Below are positions 10,940-21,843 of a DNA stretch of 64,000 nucleotides, piece by piece. Where the stretch lies: NCBI GenBank assembly GCA_949152475.1, contig OX424563.1:24153001-24217000 (forward strand). The letters are read 5' to 3'. Position numbers and translations under genes: made by a program. Positions within the stretch are counted from its first letter, which is position 1. The number at the start of each line of letters is the position of its first letter. The notes under the pieces were generated by a model. That model was not told the origin of the DNA. It worked only from the letters and a program-made list of their open reading frames with translations, and ran no database searches. The DNA comes from Terebella lapidaria. Taxonomy: Eukaryota > Annelida > Polychaeta > Terebellida > Terebellidae.

Positions 10940-13406
10940 GCTTGTGATTAGGTACTTATCATATATCTATTCCATGGGGTTTGTTTCGGATTTATAATTT
11001 ATTTTCATAGGTTGTTGCGCAGTTCTAAACTAATTCCATCAGGTGTACAGTAGGACACAACTACATTTAACACACTGTCTGGCCCTGATAACGCCAGTGT
11101 GTATTTGGATCAACTATTTGGCCGGGCTTTGTTTCTATTCCAAAATATTGTATTTTTCGTTTGTTATTGGCATCATTAAAATCTCACTGTATCGGTGGTA
11201 ATAGATTGATACTTACATTCATACCATTGAGTCGGTGTCACTGCTGGCGGACGTTAAATCTGTCCCCGAGGATACCATCAACTCAGTAGCCTTCGGGCTT
11301 GTGATTAGGTACTTATGTACTTGTCATATATCTGTTCCATGGGGTTTGTTTCGGATTTTTAAATTGTCCTCATAGGTTGTTGGGCAGTTGTATACTAATT
11401 CCATCAGGTGTACAGTAGAAACAACTATATTTTACACATTGTCTGCCCCTGATGACGCCAGTGTGTTTTTGGATAAACTATTTGGTCGGGCTTTGTTTCT
11501 ATTGCAAAATATTGTATTTTTCGTTTGTTATTGGCATCATTAAAATCTCACTGTATCCGTGGTAATAGACTGATACTTACATTCATACCACTGAGTCGGT
11601 GTCACTGCTGGCGGACGTTAAATCTGTCCCCGAGGATACCATTAACTCAGTAGCCTTCGGGCTTGTGATTAGGTACTTATGTACTTGTCATATATCTGTT
11701 CCATGGGGTTTGTTTCGGATTTCTAAATTGTTTTCATAGGTTGTTGGGCAGTTGTATACTAATTCCATCAGGTGTACAGTAGAAACAACTATATTTTACA
11801 CACTGTCTGCCCCTGATGACGCCAGTGTGTCTTTGGATTAACTATTTGGTCGGGCTTTGTTTCTATTGCAAAATATTGTATTTTTCGTTTGTTATTGGCA
11901 TCATTAAAATCTCACTGTATCGATGGTAATAGATTGATACTTACATTCATACCACTGAGTCGGTGTCACTGCTGGCGGACGTTAAATCGGTCCCCGAGGA
12001 TACCATCAACTCAGTAGCCTTCGGGCTTGTGATTAGGTACTAATGTACTTGTCATATATCTGTTCCATGGGGTTTGTTTCGGATTTCTAAATTGTTTTCA
12101 TAGGTTGTTGTGCAGTTGTATACTAATTCCATCAGGTGCGCAGTAGAAACAACTATATTCTACACACTGTCTGGCCCTGATGACGCCAGTGTGTCTTTGG
12201 ATAAACTATTTGGTCGGGCTTTGTTTCTATTGCAAAATATTGTATTTTTCGTTTGTTATTGGCATCATTAAAATCTCACTGTATCGGTGGTAATAGATTG
12301 ATACTTACATTCATAACAACACTGAGTCGGTGTCACTGCTGGTGGACGTTAAATCTGTCCCCGAGGATACCATCAACTCAGTAGCCTTCGGGCTTGTGAT
12401 TAGGTACCTATGTACTTGTCATATATCTGTTCCATGGGGTTTGTTTCGGATTTCTAAATTGTTTTCATAGGTTGTTGGGCAGTTGTATACTAATTACATC
12501 AGGTGTACAGTAAAAACAACTATATTTTACACACTGTCTGCCCCTGATGACGCCAGTGTGTCTTTGGGTAAACTATTTGGTCGGGCCTTGTTTCTATTGC
12601 AAAATATTGTATTTTTCGTTTGTTATTGGCATCATTAAAATCTCACTGTATCGGTGGTAATAGATTGATACTTACATTCATACCACTGAGTCGGTGTCAC
12701 TGCTGGCGGACGTTAAATCTGTCCCCGAGGATACCATCAACTCAGTAGCCTTCGGGCTTGTGATTAGGTACTTATGTACTTGTCATATATCTGTCCCATG
12801 GGGCTTGTTTCGGATTTCTAAATTGTTTTCATAGGTTGTTGGGCAGTTGTATACTAATTCCATCAGGTGTACAGTAGAAACAACTATATTTTACACACTG
12901 TCTGCCCCTGATGACGCCAGTGTGTCTTTGGATAAACTATTTGGTCGGGCTTTGTTTCTATTGCAAAATATTGTATTTTTCGTTTGTTATTGGCATCATT
13001 GAAATCTCACTGTATCGGTGGTAATAGATTCATACTTACATTCATACCACTGAGTCGGTGTCACTGCTGGCGGACGTTAAATCTGTCCCCGAGGATACCA
13101 TCAACTCCGTAGCCTTCGGGCTTGTGATTAGGTACTTATGTACTTGTCATATATCTGTTCCATGGGGTTTGTTTCGGATTTCTAAATTGTTTTCATAGGT
13201 TGTTGGGCAGTTGTATACTAATTCCATCAGGTGTACAGTAGAAACAACTATATTTTACACACTGTCTGCCCCTGATGACGCCAGTGTGTCTTTGGATAAA
13301 CTATTTGGTCGGGCTTTGTTTCTATTGCAAAATATTGTATTTTTCGTTCGTTATTGGCATCATTAAAATCTCACTGTATCGGTGGTAATAGATTGATACT
13401 TACATT
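10940..13406 (+). repeat. Tandem array of a 364-bp repeat, about 6.8 units
   Basis: The block GTCGGTGTCACTGCTGGCGG occurs at 11231, 11595, 11959, 12326, 12690 and 13054, giving spacings of 364, 364, 367, 364 and 364. The units are almost identical, differing by scattered single bases and one 3-bp insertion. The array stops abruptly after TTACATT at 13406. Units carry no long open frame. Isolated, more diverged copies of the same sequence are at 4683-4935, 13731-13862, 15065-15620, 16858-17300 and 26690-27048, so the array was amplified from a dispersed element. Confidence 0.95.
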
Positions 13407-14186
13407 GTGTTGACACTCCACATAAAAATTGTTTTGTCATGCGTCGGTTGCATTAGAATACATGAATACACACTGCGGAACAACTTCCTGTTTCAACACT
13501 ACAGTTTTATTTTCTCCAATGTTCACATGTTTAAAAAAAACAGAACCGCATTCACACGGCCTTAACCTGTTTTCTTTAGGTGGGAGCAGTCAATTTTGAT
13601 TGCCCCGAATAACACAATTTTTTGTTTAAACGGTCAATAAACCTCTTCTGAAAACCTGTTACTTTTATAGCATGGATATTTATTGATAGTTCACTGCACA
13701 ACTGCACAACTGCACAAAATACCACATTTTGCAATAGAAACAAAGCCCGACCAATTACTTTATCAAAAGACACACTGGCGTCATCAGGGGCAGACAGTGT
13801 GGTAAATGTAGTTGTTTCTACTGTACACCTGATGGAATTAGTATACAATTGCCCAACAACCTTTTATTATGTTTTATAGGTTAGGCCATGTTGTGTTTTT
13901 TCTTTGTTTCGCGTCAACTTTTTTGAAAGCCAGCCAGGAGAAAAAACAAACACAGAAAATAAACACAGGGAAAAGAAACAAACACAGAAAATAAACACAG
14001 ACGTTTATTTTCACAATAACATCTTTGTTCACAAAGTAAGTCATGCCAAAAAATGTAAAATGAATTATATTGGACCATTTGCTAAGCTAGTAAATGCTTT
14101 ATTGATGAATGATTGAAAGTAAAATAGCAAGATGGAAACGATTCACTATCTTCCTCGATGTTCAGTGTTGTCAGATTGCTCTTTTT
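13407..14186. other. Array flank with an inverted partial unit and a short A-rich tandem repeat
   Basis: Positions 13731-13862 are an inverted partial copy of the 364-bp unit. It can therefore pair with the last array unit about 400 bp away. Near 13935-14005 the phrase ACACAGAAAATAAACACAG is repeated. No gene is recognised. Confidence 0.7.
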
Positions 14187-14925
14187 AAGGGCCCGGAAGA
14201 GTCAGAAATTTCCGACCCGGGTATCCGTGTGGTGTGACCCGGGTATCCCGTCCAAATATAGTAAAATTTGAAAAGGAATAATTGGAGCAATTCGTAACAC
14301 TCAAATGCCAGTCACGGATCTTTGACACATATTATTTGTTTGGCCGGTGTTTATTTACAAGTTCGAAAGAGATCACATGACCTCATAAAACTACTTCCGA
14401 TTTTTTTTCCCGATGATTTTCTAGTCATTCTTGTGATTTTACTAGCGTTTATCGCAAATTTTCAAGAAAAAACTATCTTTATTCGTTCTCGGGTACGGGT
14501 AATGAATAGACGTGGAATCAATACCCAGTATTAAGTATTCCGAGCAAACAAAACAGGGTCCGTTATCCAATCTCATAGTCCGGGGACAGAAAGTCATATC
14601 AGGCATACGAAGTGAGAGAAAACTAAAATGACAGGGAAACTCATGAACCCCCCCGTAAATGGCCATTAGGAGGTGAAATCAGGTGTTCCGGAAAGAGTGA
14701 GCATTTCCTGCCCCACTAGTGGCACCCGTCATGAATTCCCCAAAATTAACCTGAAAATAGATCTAGTTGCATGGCAGACATGGATTTGCTGTATTTATCA
14801 ACCAGATCATGATGACGTCCATAGAATTTCTTAAACGCAATACCATGACCGATGATGAATTTACGACCCGGGTATTTGTATGACCCGCCCCGAATTCGGG
14901 TACCCGTCGATTCGTCCTGGCCCTT
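14187..14925. mobile_element. Non-autonomous hAT-type element (739 bp) with 8-bp target duplication
   Basis: The left end AAGGGCCCGGAAGAGTC and the inverted right end AAGGGCCAGGACGAATC match well. Both sides are flanked by the identical 8 bp CTCTTTTT (14179-14186 and 14926-14933). An 8-bp duplication with such ends is typical of hAT transposons. No transposase is present. ACCCGGGTA-type motifs recur near both ends. The interior holds a 335-bp retroelement fragment. Confidence 0.85.
14505..14839 (-). mobile_element. 3' end of RT-type retroelement (fossil fragment, copy 2), inside the hAT-type element
   Basis: The sequence is nearly identical to 3914-4246: the same 3' tail and the last part of the same coding frame (FKKFYGRHHDLV). 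It lies wholly inside the 14187-14925 element, so it was inserted into, or captured by, that element before or after it moved. High identity between the two copies suggests a modest age. Confidence 0.8.
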
Positions 14926-15064
14926 CTCTTTTTTCACCCGCCCGCTGACGTGAAACAACGAAGAACAACATGGCCTCATGATATATTGAGAAGAAAAGTA
15001 TGTATAAAATTTGAAAATAGCATCTGTGATGCAAATTTTATGTTGCTAAGTATATCTTTACCAA

Positions 15065-15631
15065 AAAATAAGAAACATCAAAAGTTTCGGGACAGAAACA
15101 GAACCAGACCAAACATTTAAATCCAAAGATGAATGGATTCAGCAGGGGTATACAGAATGGGAAATGCAGCTGTTCCTACAGTACACTCAATGCCTGCAAA
15201 ACAATGGATCAGTTCATTCTATAAATGCTATCTGCAACTAATTTTACAGAGCAACTGGTGGGTTGTGTTGGTGGTAATATGTTGACACTAACATATGTAA
15301 CTGATACCCACAGGAACATCAAAAGAATAATTATGTGGATATGGATTCAATGTTTTTTTTTTATGCATGCGTTTACTACCAAAATAATATTTGGTTGCAT
15401 TCCCAATGTGTTGGCTTTTTTCCGGGCAACATCAAAATATTTTTTCTATTGGTCTAAGTAGGTTGATACATAAATGTAAACCAATGATAAATCTATACCA
15501 CTGATAACCCTACGAAATATTTACAGCCAAAGTCACACTGGCCTCATCAGCGGAATACAGTTTGTGAAACAGTACGCAACTGCCAAACAACCTACTACTT
15601 GAAAGTAATTTAGAGTTTCCAAACCCCCAAT
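15065..15631 (-). repeat. Degenerate copies of the 364-bp family
   Basis: Blocks around 15110-15200 and 15525-15600 resemble the reverse complement of the unit (for example AAAGTCACACTGGCCTCATCAG). They are strongly diverged. The second is cut by the 15632-16857 insertion. Confidence 0.55.
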
Positions 15632-16857
15632 CACGGTGGCTAGGCGTTACGCGTTATTCAGGGAGTGCCGCGTAAAATCGTGAGTATTACGCGTTATTCG
15701 TGAGGAAATGGCAGCCTCTGAGTGACCGTTAGCAGGGAAAACATACAATTTCGCTAATTTCACTGTTTTGAAATGTCAGATTTGGGGTTGCACGGAACAT
15801 GACACATATTCATTATTGTTGTTGAGAGTTTAAATTGGAGAAAGAAGCCAGTGTAGCGATACGTTTGGCTGCACAATATCTGTCAATTTTGCTGCGAGAG
15901 GTCTGAGAATGAGAGGTCTATGATATTGATAGTTTGGGCTTCGCGTGTGCCTGTCTTCAAAATCTTCCACATCGGTCGCAGGCGGCACGAAACTAGGTTG
16001 AATGTATCATTTGTTTATTTGCTATACTTTACGCGATTTGCGTGAGGGCATTACGCGTATGTGCATGAGTAAATATTTGGTTGAGGTTGGGATATTTCTT
16101 TTTTTCAATGCGAATCTTTCTTCAGTTTTACTGCTCAATTGATGGAATAAATTCGAGTTCAAGAGATAATGTTTTCACTTGGTGAGCTTCTGTGTAAAAG
16201 ACACGAAAAACTCTTAGTATTACTAATTTTAGTTTTATGAAGATTGGGAGGAAATTATTGATGATAATGATAAATGAGAAGTATCGTCAGTAATTGGAAC
16301 TTGTGCAGCCTCAGATCATTCTATAAAAATCTCCATGTATACATTACCAGCTCTCCCATCCCCGACAACGCTCACATGTTTCCTCATGTTGTAACGCGTG
16401 TGCAGGTTTTCTCCCTCAGGCTGATACGCGTAAACCATGAAAAGCTTCTCAGTTCATAAAATACTCGATTAAATCAACTGGTGGCATGGTGTAACAATGA
16501 AGAAAGATTTCTCTGAGCATTCTATGATATACCAATATGCACTTTGTTGGTTTCAATTGATAACCGATGATATGTCACTAACGAGTCGCAATCGTGCGGG
16601 TGTTGTCACGAACTGCGTGTCTATTTGCGTGAATATAACGATATATGCAAGTAATTCATAGTAGCATACGTGATGTTTGCTCATCGGGATGTTCCGTGGA
16701 AACAAAATTTTAGGGAGAAAATGAACTTTTTCATTAATTTTACTCATTTGAAGTGGGTACCTGTGTCGTTTCCTGTGCCATTTCCTCACGAATAACGCGT
16801 AATACTCACGATTTTACGCGGCACTCCCTGAATAACGCGTAACGCCTAGCCACCGTG
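15632..16857. mobile_element. DNA transposon, non-autonomous, 82-bp perfect TIRs, 5-bp CCAAT target duplication
   Basis: The first 82 bp (15632-15713) and the last 82 bp (16776-16857) are perfect reverse complements, beginning CACGGTGGCTAGGCG. CCAAT flanks both ends (15627-15631 and 16858-16862). The 5-bp duplication and the CACGGTGG end agree with Transib-type elements, whose ends resemble RAG signal heptamers. However, the usual CG-rich Transib target is absent, so the superfamily is tentative. The interior (1062 bp) has no transposase. ACGCG-containing motifs recur throughout. Perfect ends and target site imply a recent insertion. Confidence 0.88.
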
Positions 16858-17300
16858 CCAATGCAACAGGTGAATGAAAAGTACATTAAGCACCCGATCG
16901 GGCGGCCACTGAGTTTATTGTGTCATGCAGATTTTGATGATGCCAACAAGAAACCTCGAATAAAGCAATTTCGGTATAAAAACCATGCACTGCCGAACAT
17001 TTCAGGTAAAGCCAGTCTGGCGTCATCAGTGGCAGATGTGTGAAATATAGGTCTTTCTGCTGTTCACTCGTTTGAATTGGTATACAACTGTCCTACAACA
17101 TACTAAAACAATCCTGCAGAAATCTTAAAGGCACCTATGCAACAAGTGTATGACAAGTACTGTTACATTTAAGTACCCAATTAACAGGCTATTGAGTTCA
17201 TGATATCCAAGGGGGTATATTTAACGTCCATCAGCAGTGGCACCGGCCCAGTGGTATATGTTTATTGACAACCTCTCACCACATATAGAACCAGAATTTG
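16858..17300 (-). repeat. Degenerate 364-bp family copy, right of the insertion
   Basis: Reverse-complement matches include CTGGCGTCATCAGTGGCAGA near 17018 and TTTAACGTCCATCAGCAGTG near 17220. Identity is low. Confidence 0.55.
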
Positions 17301-18190
17301 ATGATACCAAGAACGAACCTCAAATACAACATCTTCGATCTCTCCAACGTACGAGTATCTATAAAGGCGTTCATCAATTTATTATGAAATTATATTATTT
17401 ACAATCAACTACGAGTATCAGTGAATTGTTTCACTTCCGCACTTGCTTTATCTGAAATTGTGACATAATCAATTTTATAAAAATAAGGACACTGGAGTGT
17501 TTTCGTATATGGTGTTGTTGCTATTGCCTTTCAGAAGAACATTTAAGTGTCCCAAAATTTCTGTCAACATCACATGTTTGTGGAAGACGCCAGTAATTAA
17601 TTTTCTGAAGCATGAGGTCTTGCAATATTGATCTGCAGCTTCCAAGCACATTAAACACACACACTTGCCACTTTGAAATACATTGATTTTCCATATACGT
17701 GAATTCTCGCCGGTCTATGCGTATTCAGCTTTGTGACAGCGTTCATCACTGATAATATCCAGTTTATGTTGATTCTGAGATTATATTATCGCAATTCATT
17801 ACAAACATAAGCAATATCCATTGGCAAGCTGAATATATAACCTCTTATTGAAAATATCATCAGTGAACATTTTTTTAAGAATGGTTTCAAATACATGGAT
17901 GGTTTCAAATACAAAACTTCTACTTGTAGCAGGATTTTGTTACAGAAGTGAAATATCATATTGAATTGTTTTTTTAGTATGAAAATCAATGGCACAGTGC
18001 TTCGTTTAAGTCATAAAACTCAATGTCATTTATGTGTTTTCGTGTTTTTGTTTATTCAATCCTAATAATCCATGGAATGCTCTTTTCTTTAATATGTATG
18101 TGAAACGTTTGAATCGTTTACGATAATGATCTATTCTAAATAATTCGTGTTGAATTGGCTCTTGGTCGGTCATATCAACCAAATGAAATT
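17300..18190. other. Non-coding spacer
   Basis: AT-rich sequence with no gene, no terminal repeats and no copy elsewhere in the window that I can see. Confidence 0.4.
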
Positions 18191-18623
18191 AATGTATCCT
18201 CTAAGAAAGGTGTCCCTACACTGTACCAAAAGGTGTCATTGTCAAGTTCACAAATGTAAACATAGTACCCACCAAGTCAAAAAATGTGTGATGTGTCCTC
18301 GGTGTGACATTTGTGACAATCACAGAAGTTGCATTGAGTGACACACAAAAGTCATGCAGTTGAGTAAAATGCAAAAAGGAAGGCAAAAACAATGCTGCAG
18401 TATAATGTAGATTGAAGGAAACCACGTGAGTTTTCGCACAATCAATTCCACGTTCAACCCAATACATCACTCAATCTGTCAGGGCAGTCATGCATTTTCA
18501 TCTTGTCATCTCAATAGGCTATTCCTTTGTGGAAGTGGAAATATGTGTTGGAAAGTATCGATGTGCATTACTTGAGATGGATCTCCAACGTTGATGAAAT
18601 CATTTATTTTGTCACATTCCAGG

Positions 18624-18718
<95 letters not shown>

Positions 18719-19490
18719 CCAGTTTGTGTCTGCATGGAACAATTTCTTTCTTCAGCAAGGACGATTGGAATGATATAGTTTCTTCATTTGTTCTTGTTGA
18801 AATAGTTTCTTCATTTATTCTTGTTGAAAAGAACAGTTAGGTAAAGCTCAGGCGTTATTCCATTGAGACAAACGGAAGAAAATTTGTATTCTCACAGAAA
18901 AAGATATTGACTACACTGGGATTCCATTGGTGCAACTCATCTTACTATTTTATTCCGAATGGGGTAGGGAATGAAATGTATTCTGAAGATGCAGCCTCGT
19001 TTTTTTAATTGGAAGCAACGTAGTCGTTCAGGTGCAAAATATGTCAGGCATTCCATTGAAATACCCGTCATATTGAGACACATTATAGTAAAACTCTGAT
19101 CGGACCGAAATGTAAAGCGGTCATAAACCATAAAATATATGTTCATAAACAACGAAGTTTGATTATGAAATACATTGACGAGAAGGGGTAGCTCAATAGA
19201 TTCATCTTACATAAACATGTGATTGCAAAAGTCAATTACTAAAACTAATTCAGAGAGTACCATAATGCATAAGAGTTTGATATATCGTGTTGATGCGTAT
19301 ATATTGGGCGGTGGACAGTATCTTGCCTGCGGAAATCCATTCCACAGTCATATGCGAACGTCTACCATACTTAATTGTATGCCTGTTTCATGTCTCTGTA
19401 ACCTTCACATCACTCTGTCAGTTCTGATTGATCTGCAAGCAAACACACTCTCTCCATTAACTCCTCCAGACATCGATTTGAGATTGTTCA
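18190..19490. repeat. Right arm of the diverged large inverted repeat
   Basis: It pairs with 6960-8220 (see that entry). A long AT microsatellite has grown inside it at 18626-18715, which is absent from the left arm. Confidence 0.65.
18626..18715. repeat. (AT)n microsatellite, about 45 units
   Basis: An uninterrupted alternating AT run of 90 bp. It creates spurious open frames of alternating Tyr-Ile on both strands. Confidence 0.98.
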
Positions 19491-20394
19491 GCAATGTGAA
19501 GTGGAAGTAAATCACAGTTTGACAACCAAATAAATGATGAGACTCCTATAGTGCCAAACATGTTCACAGCATTATTAATCAATATTATGCCAGATATGCA
19601 GTGGGAAAAGTATGAACTCGCATGGAACATGTCGTTCCTACATCATAGATTTATTTGTGTTTATACGAATCCTCACTGACGAAACAGGTGAATCCAACGG
19701 AGCATTGAACGGTAATCCGTACACACCAGACAGTCTACCCGGCATTCACGAAATAGCGGCGTTCAGCTACATTATATAAGGTGCACAGATAGATATACGT
19801 TTTACTAGATGCTTGAGTGCCTAGGCAAAGACCAAAACAAGATAATGTAATATGCGCAAATCCCACCTGTGAACTGTTAAGCAGGTGTTGCAAAATGACA
19901 TGGTATTTGCCAGGCACTTACCAAGGTTATAGCATATGTCAGCCATCACGTGAAGCTATACTCAACGGTGCCGTCCATGGGAGTACAGTGTAAATTTTGA
20001 TGCCAACATTGTAGCTTTTGCAAAACACCTGATTATTTTTCATTAAATGGCACTATGAGATCCAAATGTGGTCAAAAATATAAATCCAGTATTTGAACAC
20101 ACACTAACTAATATGTTTTGCTCACAACACATTCAACTGCTGTGAAGTCCATCATGTGACTGTTAGTGGGTTTGTTTATAGACTGATGACCTATACGTAA
20201 AATCCGTCTGCGAATGGTGACGATTTCGATTGCACGGTGGTGAATGAGCAGTTGGTTGGAAATTAGGACACTATGTGTCCCATGCGAATATTATTTTTTT
20301 TTATTGCGGGGAAAGATTGTTTCATTCTTTCCACATTTTCTTCAGCTATGCAGAATACTATCAGAATACTTCCAGAGAATTTATTAGCTTAATT
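19491..20394. other. Non-coding spacer
   Basis: I see no gene or repeat. Short open frames have no recognisable features. Confidence 0.4.
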
Positions 20395-20551
20395 AAAGCT
20401 GAAAATATGCCATGTAAGGATTCCGTACAATGCTTTAGAGCTTTTGAAACATCCCCCCTGAACCTTTGGTGCTGACTCGTGACGTAAGTGGAGCCATTGG
20501 CATAGGCAGACCGGGGATATAAAAGGCAGGGATGATTAGCCTACTGTGTGG
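20395..20551. repeat. Direct repeat, copy 1 (pair with 20983-21152)
   Basis: About 160 bp, from AAAGCTGAA to the TGTGTGG end, recurs at 20983-21152. It includes GAACCTTTGGTGCTGACT, a GACCGGGG block and ATAAAAGGC. The SINE-like unit starts immediately after this copy. Confidence 0.75.
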
Positions 20552-20760
20552 TGAGGGGCGGGATGGTGCAGTGGCAGAGCGCTAGTCTACAGGTCATAGG
20601 TGCCTGAAAACCTCCCATGAGAGTGCAGCCGAACTGGTGGTAAAACCAAAGGCCAGGTGGTGTCAGAGACTGTCTATGGTATGTGGCACCTAAAAGATCC
20701 CTTGGGATTCATCGTAATTAAATAAAGAGTGGGGGATATACCCTATCCCAAACTCAGTAC
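20552..20760 (+). mobile_element. SINE-like element, copy 1
   Basis: GGTGCAGTGGCAGAGCGCTAG resembles a tRNA-derived RNA polymerase III A box (TGGCNNAGNGG type). A degenerate B-box-like GGTCATAGGTGCC follows about 30 bp later, earlier than usual. The 3' part has CCTAAAAGATCCCTTGGGATT. A diverged inverted copy at 26131-26280 shares the AAGGCC(A/G)GGTGGTGTC block and the AGATCCCTTGGGATT block, which supports a mobile repeat. Confidence 0.55.
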
Positions 20761-20982
20761 ATACATTAGTATGTCTAATGAAATGTGTTGTAATTCCATA
20801 GCATGGATAGGGTCACAATAATTGAAAGTACAATCATAAGTCACGGTAAGTGTACACGCCATATTACATGTATACATATGTGATGAACATTAGTAACATA
20901 ACATAGAATGACTGAGCACTGTTCTACAATACATGAGTACACTAGTGGGGACTATCATTCACCTTAGGTACGCCCCTAACTT

Positions 20983-21152
20983 TAAAGCTGAACATATACT
21001 ATATGAAGGGATACCGTACAATGCGTTAGAAATTTTGAAACATCCCTTGAACCTTTGGTGCTGACTGGTGACGTGAGGGGAGCCTTTGGCCTAGGCCGAC
21101 CGGGGTGATTTTTGGTTGAATAAAAGGCGGGGGCGATTAGCCTGCTGTGTGG
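20983..21152. repeat. Direct repeat, copy 2 (pair with 20395-20551)
   Basis: This copy carries an extra TGATTTTTGGTTGA segment near 21106 relative to copy 1. No SINE follows it. The paired repeats around the SINE-like unit may be one duplicated segment. Confidence 0.7.
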
Positions 21153-21843
21153 CATAATCAAAAGAACATGGATGCATACACTTCTTCCTAAAGTGCGTAT
21201 GTAATGCACTTCATATGTACTAATATTGACGAATGCTATACATCATAGCATTTTTGGCATATTGGTAGAGTGTGAAGAGATAGGTGACATGTTCGGTGAA
21301 ATATGTTGTAATTAGGGCATTTCGGCCCGAAATGCCCTTATGGTTTTGTCTGGTTTTTTTTTTTTTTTTTTTTCTTCTTTTTTTTTTACTTTCCGCCGTT
21401 TTGGTTTCCGATCAATAACTCGGGAACGCCTAAACGGATCTTGTCCAAATTTACACCACTGGTCAGAAATATTACATGGAAGACCCCTATTGTTTTGGAG
21501 GCGGCTCCGGGGTCCGTGAGGTCCGTGAGGATGAAATCAAGGTTGATTTTGAGACTTGGTTTCCGATCGATAACTCAAAAAGTATTCATGCAATGGCAAG
21601 TATTCTCTGCATGGGAGTTCATATACCACCAAGGAAGAACCCTATTGATTTTGGGATCACTCCGTCGAACGACCTTTGACCTAGAGCTCGGAAGAATTTT
21701 TGCTGATTCATCCTTGAGGCTTTCATGCATATCTCGGAAACGGTGCGTCGTAGAGCGAAACGGAGCTCAATTTCGGCCTCCTGGCATTAGACAAACTAGT
21801 CTAGGGGTATCTTGGGTCGAAACGACCCCTGGTGTCGATTTTT

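Noticed and set aside
12170-12240. C/D-box snoRNA in the 364-bp unit (TGATGA motif)
   Set aside because: A C-box-like TGATGA is present, but I find no properly spaced D box with terminal stem.
10940-13406. CRISPR-like regular repeats
   Set aside because: The whole 364-bp unit repeats with no unique spacers, and the genome is eukaryotic. It is a satellite array.
15632-15640. True V(D)J recombination signal
   Set aside because: Only a heptamer-like CACGGTG is present. No nonamer at 12 or 23 bp and no RAG-like gene in the window.
18506-18778. Open frames with long Tyr-Ile runs
   Set aside because: Produced by the (AT)45 microsatellite.
20570-20625. A tRNA gene
   Set aside because: An A-box-like motif is present but there is no cloverleaf, the B box is poor, and a second diverged copy exists. 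It fits a SINE better.
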